Origin: an uncultured bacterium
GTDB lineage: Bacteria > Planctomycetota > UBA1135 > GCA-002686595
Length of the DNA stretch: 51,170 nt
Assembly (NCBI GenBank): GCA_937896235.1
Contig: CALBMX010000018.1
Span: 1 to 51,170, forward strand
Direction: 5' to 3'
Below, one piece after another: positions 15,322 to 24,653 of this stretch; position 1 is the stretch's first letter, and each line of letters starts with the position of its first letter. Under the pieces are notes generated by a model, which worked only from the letters and a program-made list of their open reading frames with translations, had not been told where the DNA came from and did no database searches. A program made the translations under genes and the position numbers.

Positions 15322-18239
15322 TGGAGACCAACCTCGATTTCGAAGACACCTTGGGCGTTGGGGAGAATGGGGACAAGGACTTCATCGAGGTCACCGGCTA
15401 TCGCCTGGGCCTCAATCGTCGAGCCTTGTTCTGTAAGTAGGAAACGAGTGGCGCCAGCGCCGAGATCAGTCACGGGCGGAGCGGGCTTTAGGTTGCGGCC
15501 CACGAGCCTGAGCGTCACCTCACCATCTGGCTCGCCCTGAAGAATTCCAGTCCCCTGTAGGCGAATCGTATCCTCGTGGAAGGAGATGTTTTTCGCCGAT
15601 CCTAGGCGCAGGAAAAGCGCATCGTGTCCGATGCCAGAGATTCGAAACTTGCGTAGGAAGTGCCCTCTTGCACCGAAGACCGGCTGCAGTGTCTCCTCGA
15701 CAATCGTCTCGCCCAAGGCGTAACGGAACGTGGGAATCCCCTCTGGAGATCGCTTGTGACCCAGCAGGCGCCAGCCGTCCGGGCGGCGCTTGTTCTGAGG
15801 CCACGTGGTGCTTTGGTCTTCGAGGCGCGCAACGGCGAGCCCCTCGGGGAGCAACAGAACGCCTGTACCCTCCGGTTGAATGAGTCCGCCAGCGCGACCG
15901 TCCCAAGTCGCCGCCGCATTCACGAAGTCGCCGTACCACAAGCTGTGCAGTCGGAGGTGTTGGAAGTCGAAGGCGAGGTGTTTGCGCTCTGGGAAACCGA
16001 CGGCCATTCCGCGCGCGCTCGCATCCCGAAGGAAACAGGCATGGTAGATCGGCTCCTCCAGGGGGAGCAGGTCATAGGCGCCGGGATCCGTCACGAGCCC
16101 AGCGGGCAGCGGCAGCCCGACACCCAAGGAGAGGTAGCTCCAAATCGCCTGGATCTGCCGGTCGGCATCGCCTTCAAAAATATCGGCTCGAGCCGACGTC
16201 CCCTCACTCCAGAAGCTCGCCATTCGTGTGCCCTTACGCATCTCGGTCGGGTGCTCAAGCCACTCGCGGAACCAAGGATAGCGCAGGCGAGTCGTCGTCG
16301 ACGCCAAGTCGATCATGGGAAGACCTAGGCTATTTTTCCCATCCACCAAGTGGCAAGCAATGCAGGCGAACCCACCCGTACCGACAAGCACGTGGCCCGA
16401 GCTCGCGATCTCTTCTGAGAATAAAGGCTCCTCCCGAGACGGATGGGAGGCTGCCCAGAGGGGGACGTCAACCGCCTCCAAAGCGCGTGCTAGGTCCGCC
16501 GCGACATCCACTTGAAAGCTAGGCATCTGGACTTGGACGTACGGCCGAGAGCCCGCACCGCGACTACCTTCCGCAATGACCTTCACAAGCCACTCCGGAG
16601 TCAGCTTGGCACCGACCCCTGTCAAGGTTGGAGGCAAGTGCCCCTCGGCACCCAGGTCGTCGCCGTCATAGGCCTGGCCGAATTTGTGTTCCAGCGAATC
16701 TGGCGGTCCGCCGGCACCGTCCCGCGTGTGGCATGCCAAACAGTTCAGGCGGGCGAGTTCGCGATCCACGAACAGCTTCTCCTCCAAAGCGCCTGCGGGT
16801 TTGGACTCAAAATCCATGTACGCGTTCAGCTGCTTTAGCTCTAGGTCGGCCGTGATCCGCCGTTGATCGTGAAAGGCAAAACGAGGCACGAGCGTATCGG
16901 CGCCAAGCTCGTGAGGGACCTCGGCCAGTAGGCATCCCGCATTGGACGCCAGCTCTTCGATGGGCCTAAACGCGCGAAGCGTCTGTCTCTCGCCCGCCGT
17001 GGCCGTATGGCAGTTCGCGCAGCCGTACTGCTCAAACATGAGCTTGGCGTCTTGATCCGTCGTGTTCTGCTGCCCGTCGTCAGCTCCAATCACAGTCCCC
17101 GGTTTTAGGCGCGGCATGGAAAGCTGCGCCGGTGCGGTGTAAATGGCGCTCGAATAGAAGAGTCCTAAATCGCCCAATGGAAGCCGCTCAAGCCCATTGA
17201 GAGCGAATTCTAGCGAGAGGGCCTCCCCGCCGCTCTGCTCAAACATCGTAACCTCTATCGGATGAAATCCCGCTTCGAGTTCGAGCGTGGCAGACTTTTC
17301 ATCGGGGCCGTGCAACCCGCCGTGATCAATCACGCGCCTACCGTCCAAGTCAAAAGTAGACCCGTCGTCGCTTGTTAAGTAGAACTCGTAGCTTCCAGGG
17401 CTTTCCAAAAAGACCTCTCCGGAAAAGCGCAGGCCGAAAGAGTCTTCGCGCTCCGCAAGACTGAGGTCGATCGCGACGGCTACGCCAGAACGCACAACCT
17501 CCAGACGATCCCAATCGGGCTCTCCGCCATCGAAGCTGTCAGGTTCGTAGTACTCGACTCGCAACCCAACACTGCGCTCAAATCCAGCGCGGTCACCGAC
17601 CAGCACAAAGCTGGCAAGGGACTTCGCTTCGCTTGCGTCTAAGCCGAAAGAGGGGTGCCACGTTTTTCCGCCTGGCTCCCTACCAGCACCCAGTAACCTG
17701 GCGAGTGAGTCGATCGTGTAGTCTCCCTCAAAAGAGTCCACAAGAAGGCCTCCCTTGGAGTCGTCGCCACGGTGACATGCCACACAGCCAATCGAATCAA
17801 AAAGCACTCGGCCCATCTCAACTTCGCTAGGAAGTACGGCGACGCTCTCTGTGTCGACGTAGTGCTCACCACGAATCCAGTTCGCCAGTACGACGGCATC
17901 TTCAGGGCTTGTGTTCGCACCGCATAGAAACTCGCCATTACCGCGGGGGCGAGGCTCGATGATTTGAGTGACCAGGCCAGGCCAAGTCAGGCGCTCCCCG
18001 ACCCGACTAAGGTCCGGTCCGGCTTGGCCGGCCAGCCGCTCCCTGCGAGTTGCGTCCGCGTCATGGCAATTGGTGCAGCCATATTTTGCGACGAGAGCTT
18101 CACCGGCGCGAACGTCGGCGTCGACAGGTGCACCGACACTCGCAAGCTCGGGTTCGGACGGCGCGCAACTAGCGACAACGATCACAGCCGCCAGATACAA
18201 AGAGGGGGATTTCAAGAGCCGAGAGAGGGGACGCTTCAT
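15315..18239 (-). CDS. Five-heme c-type cytochrome lipoprotein with PA14 domain
   Basis: A 974-residue protein. The signal peptide ends in VVASC (Cys25). Five CxxCH motifs lie at 55-59 (CTNCH), 150-154 (CVACH), 405-409 (CANCH), 498-502 (CLACH) and 624-628 (CIACH). Between hemes 2 and 3, residues about 224-345 form a PA14-like sugar-binding module (GLRVEYYEP, YEFYLTSDDGSTFDLDGRRV). The last 300 residues form a further beta-rich domain without hemes. The design suggests a carbohydrate-tethered electron carrier at the outer face of a membrane. It overlaps the propeller gene downstream by 7 nt. Confidence 0.82.
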   Translation of the reverse strand: MKRPLSRLLKSPSLYLAAVIVVASCAPSEPELASVGAPVDADVRAGEALVAKYGCTNCHDADATRRERLAGQAGPDLSRVGERLTWPGLVTQIIEPRPRGNGEFLCGANTSPEDAVVLANWIRGEHYVDTESVAVLPSEVEMGRVLFDSIGCVACHRGDDSKGGLLVDSFEGDYTIDSLARLLGAGREPGGKTWHPSFGLDASEAKSLASFVLVGDRAGFERSVGLRVEYYEPDSFDGGEPDWDRLEVVRSGVAVAIDLSLAEREDSFGLRFSGEVFLESPGSYEFYLTSDDGSTFDLDGRRVIDHGGLHGPDEKSATLELEAGFHPIEVTMFEQSGGEALSLEFALNGLERLPLGDLGLFYSSAIYTAPAQLSMPRLKPGTVIGADDGQQNTTDQDAKLMFEQYGCANCHTATAGERQTLRAFRPIEELASNAGCLLAEVPHELGADTLVPRFAFHDQRRITADLELKQLNAYMDFESKPAGALEEKLFVDRELARLNCLACHTRDGAGGPPDSLEHKFGQAYDGDDLGAEGHLPPTLTGVGAKLTPEWLVKVIAEGSRGAGSRPYVQVQMPSFQVDVAADLARALEAVDVPLWAASHPSREEPLFSEEIASSGHVLVGTGGFACIACHLVDGKNSLGLPMIDLASTTTRLRYPWFREWLEHPTEMRKGTRMASFWSEGTSARADIFEGDADRQIQAIWSYLSLGVGLPLPAGLVTDPGAYDLLPLEEPIYHACFLRDASARGMAVGFPERKHLAFDFQHLRLHSLWYGDFVNAAATWDGRAGGLIQPEGTGVLLLPEGLAVARLEDQSTTWPQNKRRPDGWRLLGHKRSPEGIPTFRYALGETIVEETLQPVFGARGHFLRKFRISGIGHDALFLRLGSAKNISFHEDTIRLQGTGILQGEPDGEVTLRLVGRNLKPAPPVTDLGAGATRFLLTEQGSTIEAQAIAGDLDEVLVPILPNAQGVFEIEVGLQW

Positions 18240-18245
18240 CGCCCC

Positions 18246-18274
18246 ACTCTAGCAGCCTGGAAGCGCCTCAACAA
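18246..18274 (-). promoter_or_regulatory. Promoter TTGTTG-17-TAGAGT, leaderless
   Basis: On the minus strand TTGTTG (18274-18269), a 17-bp spacer and TAGAGT (18251-18246) are followed by 6 nt and the ATG at 18239. This is the best full sigma-70-type promoter among the start-proximal -10 sites in the window. It predicts transcription beginning at or within a base of the start codon. Confidence 0.6.
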
Positions 18275-18302
18275 AGTAGGAACCCTCCCCCCTTGAGCTC
18301 TC

Positions 18303-21023
18303 CTACTTTTGTGAAGCCAAGAAGCCAACAAGGGACGCGAAGTCCTGCAGGCTAAGGGCATTGCTTAGCCCTGCTGGCATCATCGACTGTTCTTGTTCCT
18401 CGCGGGAAGCAATCGAATCCACCTGGACTTCGGTTACGCCTCCACTGATGTCACGCAAGGTCAACTGCTTCGCGGACTCCGCGGTAACAAAGCCGCCTAA
18501 GGACGTCCCATCTTTTAGATGGAGCATCACCGAGGCAAAACCTTGGGAGATCGATGCGTTGGGCCTCAAGATCGACTCGGCAATCTGGTCCGCTTTCATG
18601 ATGGATCCGATCTGTCCCATATAGGGGCCCTTCGGTTTTTCCGCAGCGGTTAGCGTGTGGCACGCGACGCATCCCTGCGCTCCAAAAAGCGTACGGCCTC
18701 GGTCTAGGTCGGGAGTCAGGGTCGTGATCGCGACGAGGACATCCTCGATAGCTGCACTCCCGACTTCCCCCGCACCTCTTTGGATGGCGTCTAGATCGAC
18801 GAGTACCTCAACGGTCGCTTCCGGTTCGGGCGCGGTCGCCAAGGCTTCCATCTCAAGGCGGTGCTTCCCGTCGAGAGCGCTAAGCTCCGTCTGCAGGTCG
18901 AAGTCTGCGCGCCCCCAAAGGTCGAGGAAGAACTGTTCGATCAGAGGGGAGTCCTCCCACAAAATAGTCTTGTAGTAGGGGCCATGTGTATCGGGGCGCG
19001 TGTTCCACCACCATGAGGCGTCGTAGGGCGCTTCCTTGTGGTAGAGGCGCGCCAACGTCTCCAAGATTGCGGTGCGGGCCTGTTTTGATTCGGACTCGTT
19101 TGCGCGCTCGAATCCGGTCATCAGCGCTTTCGCGACGCCGGGCTTGTGCATGTACCGAAGGCTCCAAAGGGCGAGGGTCGGGGTCTCACCATTTTCGAGA
19201 TCCGCAGCGAGTACGGCTTGAAGCGCGTCTTCGGCTGCCATGTGCGCGACTAGGGCGCGCACCGCAAGGTGAGGGAGCAGGAGCTCTGGGTTTGGTGTTG
19301 CGTGCGGTCCCTCCTGCCCCGCAGGCGGAGCCTGAAAGGAGGCAGGGACCGGCACGGCAAGCAGCGCTTCCGCCGTGGCCGGCTCTAGTGCTAGGCGACC
19401 AAGTCCGATGGTTGCCGCGGCGCGAACCCTTGCAGAGAGGTCCATCATCCCAAGTAGGAACGGCTCCACAGGTACGTTCGGGCAGACAGCTACGCGGTCG
19501 CTGAGCGCGCGCAAGGCGAACTCGCGCACAATACCCTCGTCTGCCAAAGCCACGAGCGCGTCGACTCCCTTCGCACCTTCGATTTGAGCAAAGGTGAAGA
19601 TGCCCGCGACGCGCACGTACAGTGGTGCGGACTTGTCCTGCGCCACGGCTAAGGAGAGCGCCGCCGAGGCGGAGTCCGAGCGCCCGACGAGCTCCTGGCT
19701 TGCGTCAAGTCGCGCGACCGCGCTGTCCGAGCGAAGACGACCCTCGAGCCCAACAAGATCCATGGACCTCGAAGCCGGGTAGTCCTCAAGTTTCCAGTTC
19801 GGCGGCGTGGCGCGAACAACGTAGCCATTTTTGTCACTGCCCGAATAGCCGGCGCCGTCCCATGCAGAGAGATAGAGACGCCCCGCGCCATCCACGTCTA
19901 CATCGGTAATCTGTGAGACGCTAAGGAACTTCTCCTCGGTCTGAGTGAAGCTCGCACCGTCCGGGGTGACGCGGTGGATGAAGAGCTCGCTCTGGCCCCA
20001 GTCGGCCATCATCGGAGTATGGTTCAGGCCTACCGGCCAGCGCGGATCATGCAGAAACAAAGAGCCCGTTCCCGACCCGCCGCCAACATCGACAAGAGCT
20101 GGCGCGATCTCCTCCGTAAAGTGCTTGAACAGCACGGGATACCCGTATTCAGCGCTTTGGAGGTGATGAATGAAACGGACGTTCCACCCCCCTCCATCAT
20201 TCGTGTTTCCGCGCGTAAAGAGGTTCATGTAAGGGTCGATCGCAACGTCGTAGATATTGCGCAGCCCGTGGGTGTAGACCTCGGTTTCCGTTCCGTCCGG
20301 TCGCACGCGCAAGACACCCCCTCCGAGCTGCGTGAAGGACTTCCCAGAGGCGTCGATCGCATCGTAGAACCCAAAATCGCCCACGGCGATGTAGATCCAA
20401 CCATCGATCCCCATGCGAATGCCATTGGTCGCGTGATCTGTCCCGCGATCAGCAACGAACTTGGCCGAGGAGATATTGGAGATCAACGTTTTCGGAGGAC
20501 CGTCCGCAACACCGTCCCCGTCCACATCATCAAACACTACAAGTGCCATCCCGTCAGCGGCCTCCGTCACCTCAGAGAAGGTCGTGTGCAAGACAAAAAT
20601 TTGATCACCCATCGGCAGGATGCCGCGCGGATTGTTCACGACGGCAAGGGTCGTATGTTCATCCGCAATACCGTCTCCATCGCGATCGACAAGACGAACA
20701 ATCCGGCCTTTACCCTGCTCCTTACCGAGGGACCCGATTTGGTCCACACCAACAAACACCTCACCCGTCGCGGCTGCTGCCAAGCAGGCCGGACTAGGCG
20801 TGACGTCAAAATCGCTCAGCCGCGTTTGCATAATCGCAGCCAGGTCCTCAGCGTGGGCTGCACTTTGCGGAGGCGACCCCAGCGGCCCATCCTCTGCCTC
20901 GGTCTGGACTCTTGCGGCGAGTTTCCCCGCAAGCCCCTCAGGCTTCTCAGAGCCACAGCTTGAGGCCAAAAACAAACTGACGACCGCTAACGACCCAAAC
21001 ACACTCCGACTTTTTGCACTCAT
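18303..21023 (-). CDS. PVC-type heme-binding propeller/HEAT protein
   Basis: A 906-residue exported protein. The start is ATG 21023 because it leads directly into the signal peptide (SVFGSLAVVSLFLASSC); a 12-residue upstream extension is open. The N-terminal half is a beta-propeller with calcium-loop-like DRDGDGIADEHT and DDVDGDGVADGP. A HEAT-like helical stretch follows (about 440-700), then a single c-type heme GCVACH near residue 786 and the C-terminal PVC module (ILRPNASISQGF, LKDGTSLGGFVTAES). The family (TIGR02604/TIGR02603 type) is a hallmark of Planctomycetota; its substrate is unknown. It lies 63 bp upstream of the five-heme cytochrome gene on the same strand. Confidence 0.82.
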   Translation of the reverse strand: MSAKSRSVFGSLAVVSLFLASSCGSEKPEGLAGKLAARVQTEAEDGPLGSPPQSAAHAEDLAAIMQTRLSDFDVTPSPACLAAAATGEVFVGVDQIGSLGKEQGKGRIVRLVDRDGDGIADEHTTLAVVNNPRGILPMGDQIFVLHTTFSEVTEAADGMALVVFDDVDGDGVADGPPKTLISNISSAKFVADRGTDHATNGIRMGIDGWIYIAVGDFGFYDAIDASGKSFTQLGGGVLRVRPDGTETEVYTHGLRNIYDVAIDPYMNLFTRGNTNDGGGWNVRFIHHLQSAEYGYPVLFKHFTEEIAPALVDVGGGSGTGSLFLHDPRWPVGLNHTPMMADWGQSELFIHRVTPDGASFTQTEEKFLSVSQITDVDVDGAGRLYLSAWDGAGYSGSDKNGYVVRATPPNWKLEDYPASRSMDLVGLEGRLRSDSAVARLDASQELVGRSDSASAALSLAVAQDKSAPLYVRVAGIFTFAQIEGAKGVDALVALADEGIVREFALRALSDRVAVCPNVPVEPFLLGMMDLSARVRAAATIGLGRLALEPATAEALLAVPVPASFQAPPAGQEGPHATPNPELLLPHLAVRALVAHMAAEDALQAVLAADLENGETPTLALWSLRYMHKPGVAKALMTGFERANESESKQARTAILETLARLYHKEAPYDASWWWNTRPDTHGPYYKTILWEDSPLIEQFFLDLWGRADFDLQTELSALDGKHRLEMEALATAPEPEATVEVLVDLDAIQRGAGEVGSAAIEDVLVAITTLTPDLDRGRTLFGAQGCVACHTLTAAEKPKGPYMGQIGSIMKADQIAESILRPNASISQGFASVMLHLKDGTSLGGFVTAESAKQLTLRDISGGVTEVQVDSIASREEQEQSMMPAGLSNALSLQDFASLVGFLASQK

Positions 21024-21092
21024 GCCACATTTGTAACGGTTGCTGAGCGCCAGCGACATATCAAAACGCCAGCGCTGCGACCAATGCGGGGA

Positions 21093-24000
21093 TTACCTTC
21101 TATTTAGAACTAACTCGACCTCACTGAAACCGGAATTGCCATCCCCTGTAAAGCCAAGTAGCTGCACCTGTACCCGCCTCACCTTCACAATGCCCCCCAG
21201 GTCCACGACCGTCTTTTTCATCAGCTCCCGTGTCATGTCGAGCTCTACCGTTTGTGTCCCATTGATCACAACACGGACTCGCGTCACCCGAGAAAGCCCT
21301 TGATGCTCCGGACGGGGCCCGCGGTGTGTTAGTAGCAGAGTATCCGCGTCTACGGGGCTTGTGAGGTCCGCACTCCATGTCGGATCGCGGTCGCTCTCCT
21401 CGCAAATCCAGTTGGTGCTCAGGTCGCCGTCTAGAGCGTCTTCAGGTTTGGACCTGGAGCTGGAGGCGTCGGCGCTTGCGCCCCGCAGCAGGTTGCGAAT
21501 GTCATCCCCGCCGTAAGCGAGCTCGCCATCTGTGTACAGAGCCGGCACCTGCAACGGCCCCGATTCCAACTCAATCGGCGGCCCTTCGCCGCCCACCACA
21601 GAGACGGTTGCGCGTGCAAACAATTCAAACGCGCTCGGAAAGTCGGGGGCCAAAGCGGCCGCGAACCGCTCAGCCGCCCCACCACTAGAAACCGTTGCGA
21701 GTACGGACTCTTTGCCATCGCTACGAGCGACCCAATCTACACTTTGGATTTCAAGGCTCGTGTCAGAGTCCAGGCCATTGGCCTCACGAACCCCCTCATC
21801 AATACCAGTTAGCCAGACCTCCAAGCTTGTGCCAATCTTCCCCCGCACGCTGAGATCACCATCTGCTGAAAGCAGCCGCCACTCAACTGCGCGCTCATCC
21901 CCTGACACTGGGGCCGTCGCGCGATTCAGAAACAACAGCGCGAGCGCAGTGTCAACATCACCACTCTGAGACGTCCACTTGCCATTCGCCTCTTGAACCT
22001 TCATGAGGTACTCAGCACCGGAATCGTACCACGAGATTCCGCCTAGCACTTCCGTTCCGAGTAGCGATCCCAGTCGCTCAATCCCATACAAATAGAAGAA
22101 GTGCCAACCACCGCCGGGATCTTTTTCCAAGGTCATGTTCGCGTCCACCCACGAAAGTCCTCGATCGACAGCGTAGGCGATCTCGTCGCGCTGCCGCCCC
22201 TTCAAGCGACCATCCAATGCGGTTTGCGCCGAGAGTAAGATGGTTAGCGCCGCAGTGGTCATCGACCCCGTTGACGTCCCGGAGGGCCGGTAGGCAAAGC
22301 CGAGGGGGGGTCGGCCAGTAGCCCCGGATTTCTCGCGCTCCATGCACTGCAGTGTACCCTTGATCATGCCAAGCCACGTTTCGGGGTCGACCTCGATACC
22401 TCGCCTGCTTGCGGCCGAAAGTGCCAATGCCGCAAATAGCGTGTTCGAAACATCCTCGGGCAAGAAGCTTCCATTCGGATGAATCGGATAGGCGTACAGG
22501 CCCGTACGCTCCTCCCAGCTAGCCATCAACTCAGCCTCGTGGCGGAGAATCTCAACTTGATCTCCGCGATCCAGTTGTGCGCGAGCGAGCATCTCGCAGC
22601 CTAAGCTATAGACATGTTTCGCGGGGTGCGCGTCGAGATAGGACAGCGCGCGTCGAATCGCAGGGTGGTCGCGGGGGAGCCCACTCTCTGCAAGCGCGAA
22701 TAGGTTGAGCGCACTCAACCCCACTCCATATCCTGAATATCCAGGCCAAGAGCCGTCAAGGTATTGTTGTGAAATCAGGTAGTCGACACCGCGATCGATC
22801 GCCGCATTGACGGCCATCTGATTCAACCCCTCTCCACCCGACGCCCGGAACCGCCAGCGTGTAGCTGTATGGACTAGCTTCACGACGAGATGGTGAACTC
22901 CGGGACTCAAGCTCAGTGTAAATCGGGCTTCAGGCATTGCGACCGTCCCCTCCGCACCTCCGTTCACAAGGGGAATTACTTGCGTCACAAGAGAGCCGTC
23001 CAGCCAAACGCGCAGACCACCATCCGCCTGGATCTTCATCGCGTAGCTGACGCCGTTGGAGCCGACCTCCGGACCGATTACGATGCGGCGGTAGAGTAGA
23101 GCGGATGTGCGGTCCGACCACCCCTCAGGCGTCTGCTTGCCCTCTAGGCCAAGGGCCAGGTGTTGGTCCACAGCGAGCTCTCCGACATCTAAGTCTCGAC
23201 CGTCCACCTCAAGCTCAACCTGATGCCAGCCGACCTTCCCCTTTGCGCCTTTCCATTCCTTTAAATAATCTGGGCCGCTACTCCCCCCCCTCCAGCCGGG
23301 GATCTCATCTTCAATTTTGAGTTCATTCTCGAGCTCCTTGCCCCTGCGGCCCGAGGAAAAGGGCCCAATCATTTGCCAAGCTCCCCAGCGCTCGTGCACT
23401 GGGCGCAGCCCCCTCCGTCCCTCTTCGGCCTGCAACCAGCCAGCTAGCTCCTTGGCGAATTCGGATTCGCCGCGCGCAGCAAAATCTCGCATCGGCATCA
23501 TCAAGGTCGGCTCGAAATCGGACAGGGCCTTCACCGCCTCTTTGAGTGTGCGCTTGGCCAGCTCCTCATTGTCACCGGAGAGCTCTTCCAAAGAGAGCGC
23601 GCGAAACGCTTGGTCTGCGTGTGTCCACCGGCTTGGCGGGGCTCCCACGACAAAGGAATCGGGACCGGTATCCCCAGCCATGGCGTGGTTGTACACAACT
23701 CCAAAGGGCTCCATCAGTCGATTGAGAGTCAGGTCCCGCGACAGGCGCAGATCAGGTGTGACCTGCTGCCAACCCCAAGGAGTACATCCGATCAGGACAC
23801 CCCCGCCATTCGCCAAATGCGCGCGCACTTTTTCCAAGCGCGCCGGTGTCAAGCTGCCTGGCGCCGCAACCAGCACATCTGCATCTTGCCAATCCTCAGC
23901 AGCTCGCATATTGAGAGCCTCGCCAAGCTTGCATTCACCGCCACCGACGTTCGCCCAAGTAGAGCGCTTACCTCCGCCGCACAGCCAACGTCCTGCATTG

Positions 24001-24350
24001 CGGATAAAGTCCTCCGTATCGGCTTGGCCGAATACATCGGGATGGAGAAACGCCTCCTGGGTGAATGCAATCAAGCGCCCTGCCTTCCCACCCTCACGCT
24101 CCGCTGCAGCGACGACCCCAACCCCGTTCCCCACAACAATCGGCCAGGCACTCTCACCAAACACGCTTAGGCCGCCCGGCGTCCCTGGAGATCCGATCGC
24201 GGAGACTCCTTCAATCAATTCCTTTGGGAATCCATCTTGCTCCGAGACCACCTTGGATTGGGCGGGCACGGAAGCGCTGGACACAAGCGCAATCGTCACA
24301 CTTATAGCGACGGAAAGGAATATGGCCTGGGGGGAGAGGGGGATTCGCAT
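21093..24350 (-). CDS. Large exported protein: GATase-like, toroid and F5/8C-like domains
   Basis: A 1085-residue protein with a Sec signal (cleavage near SASVPAQ). Residues about 60-230 look like a glutamine-amidotransferase-type fold with the turn NGGGVLIGCTPWGWQQ. About 430-505 is a PA14-like region (LRVWLDGSLVTQVIP). About 515-850 is an alpha/alpha toroid of the prenyltransferase/squalene-oxidase repeat type (AIDRGVDYLISQQYLDGSWP, then repeated helix pairs). The C-terminus (about 955-1085) resembles a discoidin/F5-8 type C sugar-binding domain (DALDGDLSTNWICEE). No DxDD cyclase motif is seen. The role is unknown; carbohydrate binding plus a toroid suggests a cell-surface glycan function. 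It is first in the minus-strand block. Confidence 0.7.
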   Translation of the reverse strand: MRIPLSPQAIFLSVAISVTIALVSSASVPAQSKVVSEQDGFPKELIEGVSAIGSPGTPGGLSVFGESAWPIVVGNGVGVVAAAEREGGKAGRLIAFTQEAFLHPDVFGQADTEDFIRNAGRWLCGGGKRSTWANVGGGECKLGEALNMRAAEDWQDADVLVAAPGSLTPARLEKVRAHLANGGGVLIGCTPWGWQQVTPDLRLSRDLTLNRLMEPFGVVYNHAMAGDTGPDSFVVGAPPSRWTHADQAFRALSLEELSGDNEELAKRTLKEAVKALSDFEPTLMMPMRDFAARGESEFAKELAGWLQAEEGRRGLRPVHERWGAWQMIGPFSSGRRGKELENELKIEDEIPGWRGGSSGPDYLKEWKGAKGKVGWHQVELEVDGRDLDVGELAVDQHLALGLEGKQTPEGWSDRTSALLYRRIVIGPEVGSNGVSYAMKIQADGGLRVWLDGSLVTQVIPLVNGGAEGTVAMPEARFTLSLSPGVHHLVVKLVHTATRWRFRASGGEGLNQMAVNAAIDRGVDYLISQQYLDGSWPGYSGYGVGLSALNLFALAESGLPRDHPAIRRALSYLDAHPAKHVYSLGCEMLARAQLDRGDQVEILRHEAELMASWEERTGLYAYPIHPNGSFLPEDVSNTLFAALALSAASRRGIEVDPETWLGMIKGTLQCMEREKSGATGRPPLGFAYRPSGTSTGSMTTAALTILLSAQTALDGRLKGRQRDEIAYAVDRGLSWVDANMTLEKDPGGGWHFFYLYGIERLGSLLGTEVLGGISWYDSGAEYLMKVQEANGKWTSQSGDVDTALALLFLNRATAPVSGDERAVEWRLLSADGDLSVRGKIGTSLEVWLTGIDEGVREANGLDSDTSLEIQSVDWVARSDGKESVLATVSSGGAAERFAAALAPDFPSAFELFARATVSVVGGEGPPIELESGPLQVPALYTDGELAYGGDDIRNLLRGASADASSSRSKPEDALDGDLSTNWICEESDRDPTWSADLTSPVDADTLLLTHRGPRPEHQGLSRVTRVRVVINGTQTVELDMTRELMKKTVVDLGGIVKVRRVQVQLLGFTGDGNSGFSEVELVLNRR

Positions 24351-24356
24351 CCGCTC

Positions 24357-24362
24357 AGTCTA
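24357..24362 (-). promoter_or_regulatory. -10-like TAGACT, 6 nt before ATG 24350
   Basis: The minus strand reads TAGACT, then GAGCGG, then ATG. The spacing fits a leaderless transcript. No clear -35 is present at 16-18 bp. Confidence 0.45.
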
Positions 24363-24640
24363 CAGCGAACAGCGCAGCTCCGAGAGACTCGCTTTTTGGA
24401 GAGCTCCCGATCGGTCACTCTGCAAGCTCAAACAAAACCATCAACTCGCGTGGCGTACCCGAACGTTGGCTGCCCCGTCAATCCAAAGTTGTGCGGGCCT
24501 TGCCAATTTGGAGAGGCGCGCGACGAAAGAGCCCCAAAGGATTGGCCTCGTATGAGCTCCGCAAGGGCACGAGACCTAAAGGCTCCAGCGGTCCGATCCA
24601 TTGGACATCTTTAAGGAGTGTCGAGTCCGCGACCTGCTGC

Positions 24641-24646
24641 TAGGAT
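24641..24646 (+). promoter_or_regulatory. -10-like TAGGAT, 7 nt before ATG 24654
   Basis: TAGGAT GCAATCC ATG. It favours 24654 as the start over GTG 24618 and ATG 24645. AGGAT could alternatively act as a Shine-Dalgarno sequence. Confidence 0.45.
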
Positions 24647-24653
24647 GCAATCC

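Larger units (their letters stand above)
24351..24653. other. Divergent intergenic region
   Basis: About 300 bp between the toroid gene (minus) and the DUF1549/1553 gene (plus). Apart from start-proximal -10-like hexamers at each end I see no RNA gene, repeat or credible ORF. Frames crossing it are extensions of antisense shadows. Confidence 0.5.

Noticed and set aside
19974..20963. 329-residue plus-strand frame opposite the PVC-type heme gene
   Set aside because: The opposite frame carries signal peptide, propeller blades and a heme motif; this one has no domain and is a shadow caused by high GC.
23317..24555. 412-residue plus-strand frame opposite the large toroid gene
   Set aside because: Antisense to a well-supported coding sequence, with Ser/Pro/Arg-rich low-complexity translation.
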